DNA of 8,239 nt from Dorea_D hominis (GTDB lineage Bacteria > Bacillota > Clostridia > Lachnospirales > Lachnospiraceae): positions 1-8,239 of the forward strand of contig NZ_JACOOY010000029.1 of NCBI RefSeq assembly GCF_014287705.1. The letters are read 5' to 3'. This document shows, piece after piece, positions 1 through 6,273 of the stretch. Under the pieces are notes generated by a model, which was not told where the DNA came from, made no database searches, and saw only the letters and a program-made list of their open reading frames with translations. Every line of letters starts with the position of its first letter. The stretch's first letter is position 1. Position numbers and translations under genes: made by a program.

Positions 1-1
1 T

Positions 2-124
2 TCCGGTATCGGAATTGCCTGTATTGTAGCACAGTATTTTAACGCACCGGTTGTATTTGCGAAGAAGACGAAGAGCATCAATCTGGAAGGTGAAATGTAT
101 GTAGCAGAAGTAGAATCTTATTAA
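2..124 (+). pseudogene. xpt: Internal fragment of xanthine phosphoribosyltransferase, inverted relative to its own 5' part
   Basis: Forty codons starting at base 2 read SGIGIACIVAQYF, then APVVFAKKTKSINLEGEMYVAEVESY, and end in TAA at 122-124. This matches the middle of Xpt (about residues 60-100), just after the conserved TIE(A/S)SG segment that begins the substrate-binding region. Xpt converts xanthine and PRPP to XMP in purine salvage in the cytoplasm. The fragment is on the plus strand, whereas the N-terminal part of the same protein lies immediately to the right on the minus strand. The stop codon is created by the junction, so neither piece can make a functional enzyme. The fragment is open at the window's left edge, so what precedes it is unknown. 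Family assignment is confident; the inversion could be real or an assembly or amplification chimera. Confidence 0.8.
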
Positions 125-275
125 TATTCTTGCCTTCAAAACGTCTCTTAAATTCCTTACCGATCTCATTAAACAGTTCAATATCCATCTGATGATTTAG
201 GAAACTGTCTACTTTCAGTACATTTCCATCTTTTACAATCCCATCTTTTACAATCCGTTCTTCCAAAAAGTTCAT
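78..275 (-). pseudogene. xpt: 5' part of xanthine phosphoribosyltransferase, broken after about 57 codons
   Basis: The frame begins MNFLEERIVKDGIVKDG and continues with VLKVDSFLNHQMDIELFNEIG and KEFKRRFEGKNINKIL, which aligns without gaps to the N-terminus of Bacillus-type Xpt (LKVDSFLNHQ is diagnostic). After NKIL (around base 115) homology stops. The last ~12 codons are merely the antisense of the inverted internal fragment, ending in TGA at 78-80. An intact Xpt is about 190 residues, so roughly two thirds is missing in this orientation, including the PRPP-binding loop. The start is well supported: AAAGGAG lies about 8 nt before ATG at 273-275. Transcription would come from the promoter at 311-339, giving a leader of only ~30 nt. 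As it stands the locus is non-functional unless the inversion is reversible or artefactual. Confidence 0.82.
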
Positions 276-310
276 CGTAAAATCTCCTTTGTTTTTGATA
301 CTATTTATTT

Positions 311-339
311 ATAGTATCACACACAGATTCTGATTACAA
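311..339 (-). promoter_or_regulatory. Promoter of xpt with a palindrome over the -10
   Basis: On the minus strand TTGTAA (334-339) and TACTAT (311-316) are separated by exactly 17 nt. The -10 lies within a perfect 8-bp inverted repeat, GATACTAT and ATAGTATC (297-304 and 311-318, 6-nt spacer), placed over the expected transcription start. This could be a repressor operator or a short leader hairpin. It has no T-tract on the minus strand, so it is not a terminator. Confidence 0.55.
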
Positions 340-456
340 TTCCCTGGAATAACCAAAACTCTGTTTTTTTCGAAAATCAATGTTGTTCTCTCCGTAATCT
401 TTCCACAAATCTGCGGAGTCTTCCAAATCATAATCCACCTGTCTATCTGTTCTCAC
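334..456 (-). CDS. Possible 40-residue small protein, GTG start
   Basis: A frame of 40 codons starts at GTG (454-456), one base after the merR stop codon. It has GGAG 8 nt upstream, within the last codons of merR. The product begins MRTDRQVDYDLEDSADLWKD and continues YGENNIDFRKKQSFGYSREL. It is acidic in the first half and basic at the end, without membrane segments or a signal peptide. Its composition looks protein-like. It could be a translationally coupled small ORF, or the tail of an older longer MerR frame separated by a frameshift. Its TAA stop overlaps the -35 box of the xpt promoter. I do not recognise a family. Only coupling to merR, the ribosome binding site and amino-acid composition support it. 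Confidence 0.3.
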   Translation of the reverse strand: MRTDRQVDYDLEDSADLWKDYGENNIDFRKKQSFGYSREL

Positions 457-457
457 T

Positions 458-1558
458 CTATCTTCTCCAGTTACGCCAGCTGTTGTATCCAACTGCACTC
501 ATAATCGTAGCAAATACATTAACCATCTGCCCCGCTGTATACACGCCATGATAACGGTTGTATGCTTTCCAGTCACTGTTGGCATGCTGCCATACACCAA
601 GAACTGTTACTACATACACCAGCGCTCCGGCTGCAAATATAAGCGAACCCTGCATTCCCAGAAGTCCTCTGTAAGAAACATAAAATCCACCTGTCAACAC
701 ACCCACACCGATGATTCCAATAAGCAGTGTAACGGCAAGTGACTGTAATGCCATTTTCCAGACTTTAGAGCCAAGCCAGAGCAAGATACCTAAAAGCAAT
801 GTCAGAACATAAAGCCCGATAATATAATGGTATTCCATCTTCATATACGCAGTATGTGATTTCCGCGAATCATGTATCAGTTCCATTACAAATCCCATCA
901 CCGCAGTAAGTGCGACTGGCTGTGCAATCGCCCCAGCAAACAGTATACCCATATGTACTTTTATATCGGAGGACATCGCAGATATGATCAGAAACGCAAC
1001 TTCCACTCCAATTGCTGCAACTCCAATATACATATACTCCTTTATCCAGGTAACATTCATAAAATACACGGTCAGCATACTGATCAGCATACCTGCACTG
1101 AACAACAAGCCAATTGTATTATTGAGCTCATTTCTCGTAAGTTTTGTCTGCACAAGGTCTTCTGTCATTAATTTTCTGAGCCGCTCCTGCCACTCTTCTT
1201 TTGACTCCTTGATTTCTAACCGGTCAATCTCATTCAGATTCCAGTTCGCGCGAATCGCTTTCTGACAGATTGCCCTTGTCTCCTGAAGTAATCGCTCCTC
1301 TTCCCTAATCTCTTTCAAACGTCTTTCCATTGCTTTTTGCAATGATAATTCTTCCGCATAGATCTTCTGGATCTCCGGAATGGAAATTCCAAGCAGTCTT
1401 AATTTTTTTACTTCCTGTAAACGTTTTATCTCTACCTCTGTATAGATACGATAATTATTCTGTTCATTTCGTTTTGGGCACACCAGCCCTTCTTCTTCAT
1501 AAAACCGGATATTTGCTTTCGTAAGTCCGGTAACTTTCTCAACTTCTTTGATATTCAT
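458..1558 (-). CDS. MerR-family transcriptional regulator fused to a multi-spanning membrane domain
   Basis: The 366-residue product opens with a MerR winged helix-turn-helix: MNIKEVEKVTGLTKANIRFY, then EEEGL and NNYRIYTEVEIKRLQ (residues 1-70), followed by a charged helix with heptad-like spacing (about 70-130) where MerR proteins dimerise. Instead of a cytoplasmic effector domain, residues ~145-360 form about six hydrophobic segments (roughly 146-168, 174-195, 202-226, 244-266, 270-295, 300-323), with a possible seventh near 342-358. It is therefore probably a membrane-anchored one-component regulator. I chose the ATG at 1556-1558 because it begins the canonical MerR motif and has AGAGG 7 nt upstream; an upstream ATG at 1582 would add eight non-conserved residues. 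The gene follows a MATE exporter in the same orientation and has its own MerR-type promoter. The ligand, and whether the membrane part senses or transports, cannot be told. Confidence 0.85.
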   Translation of the reverse strand: MNIKEVEKVTGLTKANIRFYEEEGLVCPKRNEQNNYRIYTEVEIKRLQEVKKLRLLGISIPEIQKIYAEELSLQKAMERRLKEIREEERLLQETRAICQKAIRANWNLNEIDRLEIKESKEEWQERLRKLMTEDLVQTKLTRNELNNTIGLLFSAGMLISMLTVYFMNVTWIKEYMYIGVAAIGVEVAFLIISAMSSDIKVHMGILFAGAIAQPVALTAVMGFVMELIHDSRKSHTAYMKMEYHYIIGLYVLTLLLGILLWLGSKVWKMALQSLAVTLLIGIIGVGVLTGGFYVSYRGLLGMQGSLIFAAGALVYVVTVLGVWQHANSDWKAYNRYHGVYTAGQMVNVFATIMSAVGYNSWRNWRR

Positions 1559-1635
1559 ATTATAACCTCTTTTCTCTCGCATCCTACTTCCTTCTTTCCT
1601 GATAATATATGATGATCATCTCTTTTGATGGCTCA

Positions 1636-1666
1636 ACAATACACTATCAAGTCACTTGAAGGTCAA
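1636..1666 (-). promoter_or_regulatory. MerR-type promoter and operator of the membrane-fused merR gene
   Basis: On the minus strand a -35 TTGACC (1661-1666) and a -10 TATTGT (1636-1641) are separated by 19 nt. That over-long spacer is the hallmark of MerR-controlled promoters, where the bound regulator untwists DNA to realign the boxes. The spacer holds an imperfect dyad: arms ACCTTCAAGT and ACTTGATAGT around a single G (1643-1663; 8 of 10 positions pair), placed exactly where MerR dimers bind. The operator overlaps the MATE stop codon (1663-1665). A perfect 10-bp palindrome GATGATCATC (1611-1620) follows in the leader. Autoregulation is inferred from position and architecture. Confidence 0.65.
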
Positions 1667-3021
1667 GCAATCTGCGACATTTTCTTCTTTTTTCTCCAAA
1701 AATAGTATGGAATCAGGCAAATAATCGTTGTCCCCCACGCAAGCGGGTAACTGATCAGTAAAGTCTCCACATTATGATGGAGCTGCGTCATGATCATCGT
1801 CCAAGGCAATCTCACAAAGAATAATCCTGCAAACGTAAAGATCGTCGGCCACAACACATCACCTAAGCCCCTCAGTCCGCCGGTCAGATTCTCAAGCAGT
1901 ACGCTTAGCAAGTAGCTTGGCACAAGGAATCTGAGCATATAAACTCCGATATCTATGACTGCCTGATCGGTCGTAAACAGATGATACAGCGGTTCGCAGA
2001 AAACATACAGTACAATCAGCACAACTCCGTTAAATAAATAGGAAATTCCAAGATTGACACGAATGCTCTTGTATACACGATCCATCTTACCGGCTCCGTA
2101 ATTCTGACCAACGAAAGTTGTAACCGCAACACCAAGCGCACTGTTGACCGTCCAGAAGATCATATCCAGCTTTCCATAAGCCGCCCAGCCCGCTGCTGTG
2201 TCTGTCCCAAATCCATTTACCACTGCCTGGATGATGACATTTGTCACACCGTAAGCACATGCCTGCAGTGCTCCCGGAATCCCTATTTTTAATTCTTTTG
2301 CAAGTACAGACATGTTCATACGAATTTCACGGAGCTTCAGTTTCATCACATCATACGCATGCATCAGCGAGTAGGTGACCAACGCCGCACTGATGCACTG
2401 CGAAATCACCGTCGCCAGCGCAGCTCCTGCAATGCCCATATGTAAGAATACAACCATCACAATATCCAGAATGATATTCATCACACTGCATACGATCAGA
2501 TACAGAAGAGGTCTTCTGGAATCCCCCGCTGCACGCATGATCGCTGCTCCCATATTATACACAAGGGTAAAAATAATTCCCAAAAAATATACCCGCAGAT
2601 AAATGGTCGAATCTGCCATCATATCTTCCGGTGTGTTCATCCATTTCAAAAAATGCGGCGTTCCGATCATTCCAATCACTGTAACCGCAATACTGGTCGC
2701 AATGGAAAATGCATATGCAGTATGTAATCCCACGTGCAGTCTTTTCTCATCCCTTGATCCATAATACTGGGCAATAATGACCGCTGCACCATTAGCAAGA
2801 CCGTTAAAAAAAGTAATAACGATATTCGCAATAACTGCTGCCGGTCCACCCACACTGGCAAGCGCTGCCTTGCCAACAAATCTTCCGACTATGATCGTAT
2901 CCACAGTTGTGTAAAACTGCTGTACCAGTGTGCCGAGCATGATCGGGAAGAAAAAGATCAATAACTGTTTCCAAATCACACCCTCTGTAATTTCATTTTT
3001 CTTAAAAGTTCTCTCTGACAT
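1663..3021 (-). CDS. MATE-family multidrug/sodium antiporter
   Basis: The 452-residue product is a full-length MATE (NorM/DinF-like) transporter with about twelve hydrophobic segments. The N-terminal region is characteristic: ITEGVIWKQLLIFFFPIMLG, then LVQQFYTTVDTIIVGRFVG and AAVIANIVITFFNGLANGAA. The second half repeats the fold (IPGALQACAYGVTNVIIQAV; ALGVAVTTFVGQNYGAGKMD). MATE proteins export drugs or metabolites through the inner membrane using Na+ or H+ gradients; the substrate here is unknown. I start at ATG 3019-3021 (MSERTFKKNEITEG), with AGGGG about 10 nt upstream. A TTG three codons earlier sits too close to that ribosome binding site. The gene lies directly upstream of the membrane-fused MerR gene in the same orientation with no terminator between, which suggests co-transcription and possible regulation of the pump by that MerR protein (inference). 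Confidence 0.92.
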   Translation of the reverse strand: MSERTFKKNEITEGVIWKQLLIFFFPIMLGTLVQQFYTTVDTIIVGRFVGKAALASVGGPAAVIANIVITFFNGLANGAAVIIAQYYGSRDEKRLHVGLHTAYAFSIATSIAVTVIGMIGTPHFLKWMNTPEDMMADSTIYLRVYFLGIIFTLVYNMGAAIMRAAGDSRRPLLYLIVCSVMNIILDIVMVVFLHMGIAGAALATVISQCISAALVTYSLMHAYDVMKLKLREIRMNMSVLAKELKIGIPGALQACAYGVTNVIIQAVVNGFGTDTAAGWAAYGKLDMIFWTVNSALGVAVTTFVGQNYGAGKMDRVYKSIRVNLGISYLFNGVVLIVLYVFCEPLYHLFTTDQAVIDIGVYMLRFLVPSYLLSVLLENLTGGLRGLGDVLWPTIFTFAGLFFVRLPWTMIMTQLHHNVETLLISYPLAWGTTIICLIPYYFWRKKKKMSQIA

Positions 3022-3066
3022 TCCAAACAATCCCCTTTTTGTTCGTCACTTACCATTCTTTTGTTT

Positions 3067-3110
3067 ATTATAATTATTTCATTGATGAATCTGCCACTGG
3101 CAGCTTCATC
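3067..3110 (-). promoter_or_regulatory. MATE promoter region with a 27-bp dyad
   Basis: On the minus strand a perfect -10 TATAAT (3067-3072) lies about 46 nt upstream of the MATE start codon. There is no good -35 at 17 nt; at 19 nt the hexamer GTGGCA (3092-3097) matches four of six. Covering this position is a long inverted repeat (3084-3110) with arms GATGAAGCTGCCA and TGGCAGATTCATC around one G, pairing at 12 of 13 positions. A one-base centre is typical of a protein-binding operator rather than an RNA hairpin, and no T-tract follows. The dyad differs from the merR operator. Confidence 0.55.
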
Positions 3111-3126
3111 CAAATTCTATAGCGGC

Positions 3127-3161
3127 AAAAAGACCAATATGCAAATGCATACTGATCTTTT
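3127..3161 (-). terminator. Rho-independent terminator of the PadR/HAAS transcript
   Basis: On the minus strand a stem of about 16 bp (AAAAGATCAGTATGCA with TGCATATTGGTCTTTT) closes a 2-nt nominal loop. Its two non-Watson-Crick positions become G-U pairs only on this strand. A T-run (TTTTT) forms the right-hand edge. It lies about 125 nt past the HAAS-domain gene and before the MATE promoter, so it separates the two transcription units. Confidence 0.65.
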
Positions 3162-3285
3162 CGCTTTTCACTTGATTCTATTTTATCATGTAACACTAAG
3201 AAAACAAACTCATTTTACAAATTGCATCCTGCTTTTTATTCTTTTCGCCATTCATCACAATCTGTATCATTCGCACTTGTACGCT

Positions 3286-4113
3286 TTATATTGCTATCAC
3301 TACCGGCTTGAATCCTTCCATACTTACGACCATGATCGGTGCACCTGACGGGATTACAGCCCCTTCTTCGGATGCTCTCGCGCGAACTTTCATATTGCCA
3401 CCGCAGATCGTACCTTTGCCGTTCCAGGTAATTTCTGTATCAGCAAGTCCAATCTCCCACAGATATTTTCGCTCTCTGCGGTTACGAATCAGATTCATCA
3501 CTGTCCGGATAATGATATTCAACACTGTTGCTGCAAACACGCCGATCATTCCTTTTACAAATCCCCTGACCGGAATTGCTGCTGAACAGATCAGACCTGC
3601 CAATGCCATTACGGTTCCGCTGTTCGTCAGATAACTTCCTTTCCAGTTTCTTCCATACGCATAGAACAGTTCTTTTCCGGAATATTTTTCCCAAATACTT
3701 AAAATAATTCCGTAACACAGGATTGCTGTTCCGATTACCAGGTGTACCTGCAGCGGAATCTGATTCATTCCCTGATACTCATTCATAAAGCCAACAATTC
3801 CATATTTTCCCGCTGTCACTAATCTGCTGATAACTTCAAATACAGGTACTAAAAATGCAAAAAACATCATCCACCAGAACATACTGAAATCAAGCACTCT
3901 CGCATGGATCTGATTGAGTTCATTGCCTGCTTCTTCCGGATTGCCCATCTGTCTTACTGCTTCCTCCTCGGCTTCTGCTTTACTCATGCCATTTTCCATA
4001 AGCGCCTCCCGACAGTCTTCCAGATGTGCCTTATATTCATCCAAAATCTCTCCTCTTACAGAACCATTAGAAATACATTTTCCAAGACGTTTTAAATATT
4101 CATATTCTTTCAT
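3286..4113 (-). CDS. HAAS-domain (permease-prefix-like) membrane protein with C-terminal OB-like domain
   Basis: The 275-residue product has three parts. Residues 1-70 (MKEYEYLKRLGKCISNGSVR ... GMSKAEAEEEAVRQMGNPEE) form the helical HAAS/DUF1700-type domain found at the front of many clostridial membrane proteins paired with PadR regulators. Residues ~73-207 contain four hydrophobic segments (about 74-97, 119-141, 162-181, 184-207). Residues ~215-275 are soluble and beta-rich, with the glycine and VVxMEGxxxVV pattern of NfeD-like OB folds (NGKGTICGGNMKVRARASEE, then MVVSMEGFKPVVIAI). Start: ATG 4111-4113, with AGGGGGTG upstream at a 9-nt spacing from the G-run; upstream codons of the longer frame overlap the padR 3' end. 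It lies 38 nt after padR, so the two form an operon. Role is probably envelope-stress or membrane signalling together with PadR; the exact function is unknown. Confidence 0.72.
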   Translation of the reverse strand: MKEYEYLKRLGKCISNGSVRGEILDEYKAHLEDCREALMENGMSKAEAEEEAVRQMGNPEEAGNELNQIHARVLDFSMFWWMMFFAFLVPVFEVISRLVTAGKYGIVGFMNEYQGMNQIPLQVHLVIGTAILCYGIILSIWEKYSGKELFYAYGRNWKGSYLTNSGTVMALAGLICSAAIPVRGFVKGMIGVFAATVLNIIIRTVMNLIRNRRERKYLWEIGLADTEITWNGKGTICGGNMKVRARASEEGAVIPSGAPIMVVSMEGFKPVVIAI

Positions 4114-4151
4114 AATCTCGCACCCCCTGTTCGTATCTTCATACACATCTT

Positions 4152-4481
4152 CTACACTTCTGCCTGCAGCAGATTCTGTACTGCGGATGCGTAGCGGTTC
4201 CACTCTTCTGTCATCTTTGCAAGATATTTCTTCCCGCTCGGTGTGATCTGATAATACTTTCGAAGCTTTCCATTCGCTTCCTGAGAATAGCACTTGAGAT
4301 ACCCTGACTGCACCATTCCGTGAAGCAGCGGGTAAAGTGTACCAACCTTCAGTTCAAATACATTGTCTGAACGCTTCGCCAGTGTGTCGATCATCTCATA
4401 GCCGTACATATCTTTCTCTGAAATCAATTTCAAGATCAGCATTGCTGTATTACCGGATACCTGATTCTTACTAAGTGTCAT
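4152..4481 (-). CDS. PadR-family transcriptional regulator
   Basis: The 109-residue product is a compact PadR-family (PF03551) winged-helix repressor of the small PadR-s2 kind. Residues ~12-85 hold the domain: AMLILKLISEKDMYGYEMID, then the recognition region LKVGTLYPLLHGMVQSGYLK and the wing ending KLRKYYQITPSGKKYL. A short C-terminal helix (about 86-106) serves dimerisation. ATG 4479-4481 (MTLSKNQVSGN) is chosen because GAGGAGA sits 7-8 nt upstream and because the family normally starts close to this point; a longer in-frame start at 4529 adds unconserved residues. PadR genes next to HAAS-domain membrane proteins are a recurrent pair in Firmicutes, and the regulator normally represses its own operon. 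Candidate operators are the TATCGA palindromes upstream. The inducer is not evident. Confidence 0.9.
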   Translation of the reverse strand: MTLSKNQVSGNTAMLILKLISEKDMYGYEMIDTLAKRSDNVFELKVGTLYPLLHGMVQSGYLKCYSQEANGKLRKYYQITPSGKKYLAKMTEEWNRYASAVQNLLQAEV

Positions 4482-4536
4482 ACAAATCTCTCCTCTCTTA
4501 ACTTTTTCTTCACCCTTTATATCGTTCAATATATTA

Positions 4537-4551
4537 TATCGATTGTCGATA
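4537..4551 (-). promoter_or_regulatory. Candidate PadR operator in the padR leader
   Basis: A perfect dyad (TATCGA, three bases, TCGATA) repeats the hexamer found in the promoter spacer at 4604-4611, about 60 nt further downstream in the transcript. It overlaps a second TATAAT (4533-4538), which could be an alternative -10 with a weak upstream element. Two copies of one palindrome in an autoregulator's upstream region suggest cooperative binding (inference). Confidence 0.45.
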
Positions 4552-4597
4552 GTGAAGAGTAAAAAAATATTCAGTAACTTTCCTTTTATTTGTCTTG

Positions 4598-4626
4598 ATT
4601 ATATATCGATAACCAATACATGTCAA
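4598..4626 (-). promoter_or_regulatory. Consensus sigma-70 promoter of padR operon with embedded palindrome
   Basis: On the minus strand TTGACA (4621-4626) and TATAAT (4598-4603) are both exact consensus hexamers with a 17-nt spacer. The 8-bp palindrome TATCGATA (4604-4611) abuts the -10 inside the spacer. Such a strong promoter with an embedded palindrome is what one expects of an operon held down by its own repressor. Confidence 0.75.
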
Positions 4627-4682
4627 GTCCCCGAATATATTTTTCAAATAAATTTTATCTTTGTTCCACCCAAATTCTAATC

Positions 4683-4871
4683 TCAGGAATATAATTTCTT
4701 CTGCCATTCTATCACATAATCTTTTCCCCCAGTAGCTTCATCCAGACCACTACACTGGATCTCAAATCTTTCTCTTCGATAAAAAGAAACATGCCCTCTA
4801 CATATTCTTCTTTTCGTAATTCTCTGATCATAATGGTGCTCTCCTGCTACTGTTATATTTGCCGGATTCAT
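4683..4871 (-). pseudogene. Short unrecognised frame, possibly a gene remnant beginning with a hydrolase-like 5' end
   Basis: A 62-codon frame starts MNPANITVAGEHHYDQR and ends DYVIEWQKKLYS. No Shine-Dalgarno precedes the ATG. Its opening stretch, with the bases just upstream (KTTGSKMNPANI), resembles the start of the hydrolase remnant at 6643 (KTMGNKSNPAIL), with 25 of 30 bases identical. Another frame in the same DNA (4712-4831, MIRELRKEEYVEGMFLFIEE then KDLRSSVVVWMKLLGEKIM) has AGGAG 9 nt before its ATG. It looks equally protein-like, so a frameshift between the two is possible. I do not recognise either product. It lies just after the ATPase stop codon. The most cautious reading is decayed coding DNA. 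Confidence 0.25.
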
Positions 4872-4891
4872 TTTACTGCCGGTTGTTTTAT

Positions 4892-6220
4892 CTATATCAA
4901 AAATGGCATCAGATAAAACGGTTTCAGCAACAATTTTTTCTCTTTTCCAACATCTTTCTGCGACAATAAATATATGTTATGCACGTTCTGCGAAAACTTT
5001 TTGTAAAATGCGTTAATTGACTCATGTTTTCCCACCCCTGAAGACTTTATCTCAAAAACATTTATTTTACTTCCTTCTGAAATCAGAAAATCAACTTCAT
5101 AATAGTGGGTACTACCAACCTTTTCCCATGTATGATAATAAAGTTCTCTACCAGATACTGCAATCATTTGGGCAATAAGATTTTCATAGAGGTACCCCAA
5201 ATTTGCCGGTAATTTATCAGACAATAATTTCGCATACACACCATTTTCTGTTACCGGTCGATCCATAAACATCAATGTTACGAATAATCCTGTGTCTGAA
5301 AGATATAATTTATAGCTGTTAAAATCTTTTGTGTCAGCCAGACTGACTCTTGGATCTGTTGAATTATAACATGGTAAAATTGTTTTGGAATCAATCAGTT
5401 CATATAACAACTCATCTGTCCTCGCATTGCTTCTCTTCCCTATTGCTGTTGTAATTCTATATTTTCGTGAATCCATTGCCAACTGAGCCGGAATTGAATG
5501 ATACAATGCAGATATTCTTCCCGATGCATCAATCTTTTTGAAATCTTCTTCATAGAGAGCTATGATCTGCCGTTTTACCATATCAATTTCCGAAAAGTTT
5601 TTCCCCTCTATATAGGCTTCCACAGCCTGTGGCATGCCTCCCACAGCCATATAAATACGCAAATCCCTCATTAATTTGCGATTTGTTGCTTGTCCAATAG
5701 CCGAATTCATACGATAAATTTGTTGCAAAAGCTCGTAGTTATTTCCGGTAGCCATACAAAATTCCTCATAATCCATAGGATATACCTGTATTTTCATTTC
5801 TTCTGATGGAATTAAAATATCTTTCACATTTTTCTTTATTGATATCAAAGAACCTGTTTCCAGATAACTGTATCTGCCATCTACAACAAGATGCTTTATG
5901 GCCTGTCTTGCTTTTGGGAAAAGCTGTACTTCATCAAAAATAATCAATGACTCATGTTCATACAAAGTTACGCCAGTTTCCGCCTGCAATCTTAGGAAAA
6001 ACAAATTCAGATTTCCTATATCATTAAAACAATCACATATATTATCTGTTGTTTTTGAAAAATCGATCAAAATATATGACCTGTATTCATTCTGTGCAAA
6101 ATGTTCTGCAATTGTTGATTTTCCAACTCGCCTTGCTCCTTCCAGCAAAACCGCATATTTTTCTGCATATTTTTCTTTCCATTCCAACAATTTTTTATAC
6201 GCTTTTCTTTCAAAATACAT
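4892..6220 (-). CDS. AAA-superfamily ATPase with DUF4143 (PD-(D/E)XK-like) C-terminal domain
   Basis: The 442-residue product has the usual length and layout of the AAA_14-DUF4143 family. The Walker A motif GARRVGKST is at residues 28-36, Walker B LIIFDE at 92-97, an LETGS sensor-like motif at 120-124 and the family motif YPMDYEEF at 147-154. The C-terminal domain (~200-420) includes YYEVDFLI and NVFEIKSS, giving D377, E390 and K392 as a possible nuclease-type D...ExK triad. The biological role of this widespread, mobile and often multi-copy family is unresolved; DNA binding or processing and defence have been suggested. Start ATG 6218-6220 has a perfect AGGAGG 6 nt upstream. The gene stands alone between two hydrolase-like 5' ends, with a promoter built from a 33-bp repeat. 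No key residue is missing, so it should be active. Confidence 0.9.
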   Translation of the reverse strand: MYFERKAYKKLLEWKEKYAEKYAVLLEGARRVGKSTIAEHFAQNEYRSYILIDFSKTTDNICDCFNDIGNLNLFFLRLQAETGVTLYEHESLIIFDEVQLFPKARQAIKHLVVDGRYSYLETGSLISIKKNVKDILIPSEEMKIQVYPMDYEEFCMATGNNYELLQQIYRMNSAIGQATNRKLMRDLRIYMAVGGMPQAVEAYIEGKNFSEIDMVKRQIIALYEEDFKKIDASGRISALYHSIPAQLAMDSRKYRITTAIGKRSNARTDELLYELIDSKTILPCYNSTDPRVSLADTKDFNSYKLYLSDTGLFVTLMFMDRPVTENGVYAKLLSDKLPANLGYLYENLIAQMIAVSGRELYYHTWEKVGSTHYYEVDFLISEGSKINVFEIKSSGVGKHESINAFYKKFSQNVHNIYLLSQKDVGKEKKLLLKPFYLMPFLI

Positions 6221-6244
6221 TATATACCTCCTGAATTTAAATAT

Positions 6245-6273
6245 GTTATATCACAGAGTATGCATTTCTTCAA
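6245..6273 (-). promoter_or_regulatory. Promoter of the DUF4143 ATPase, -35 supplied by a tandem repeat
   Basis: On the minus strand TTGAAG (6268-6273), part of the first 33-bp repeat, lies exactly 17 nt from TATAAC (6245-6250). The predicted start is about 20 nt before AGGAGG. The other two repeat copies carry the same TTGAAG without a well-spaced -10. Confidence 0.5.

Noticed and set aside
190..256. Tandem 15-bp duplication in xpt codons for VKDGI
   Set aside because: CATCTTTTACAATCC occurs twice in a row, but the protein keeps the normal spacing to LKVDSFLNHQ, so it is not an insertion relative to other Xpt proteins.
276..456. Purine riboswitch upstream of xpt
   Set aside because: No aptamer core sequence is visible, and the predicted leader is only about 30 nt.
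872..1265. Plus-strand ORFs over the merR gene
   Set aside because: They are antisense shadows of a well-supported MerR/membrane protein, with no ribosome binding sites or family features.
3162..3285. Small gene between the HAAS protein and its terminator
   Set aside because: Short minus-strand frames exist but lack ribosome binding sites or recognisable residues; it is best read as a 3' untranslated stretch.
4627..4682. Terminator after the ATPase block
   Set aside because: The region is AT-rich, but I find no stem of useful length followed by a T-run.
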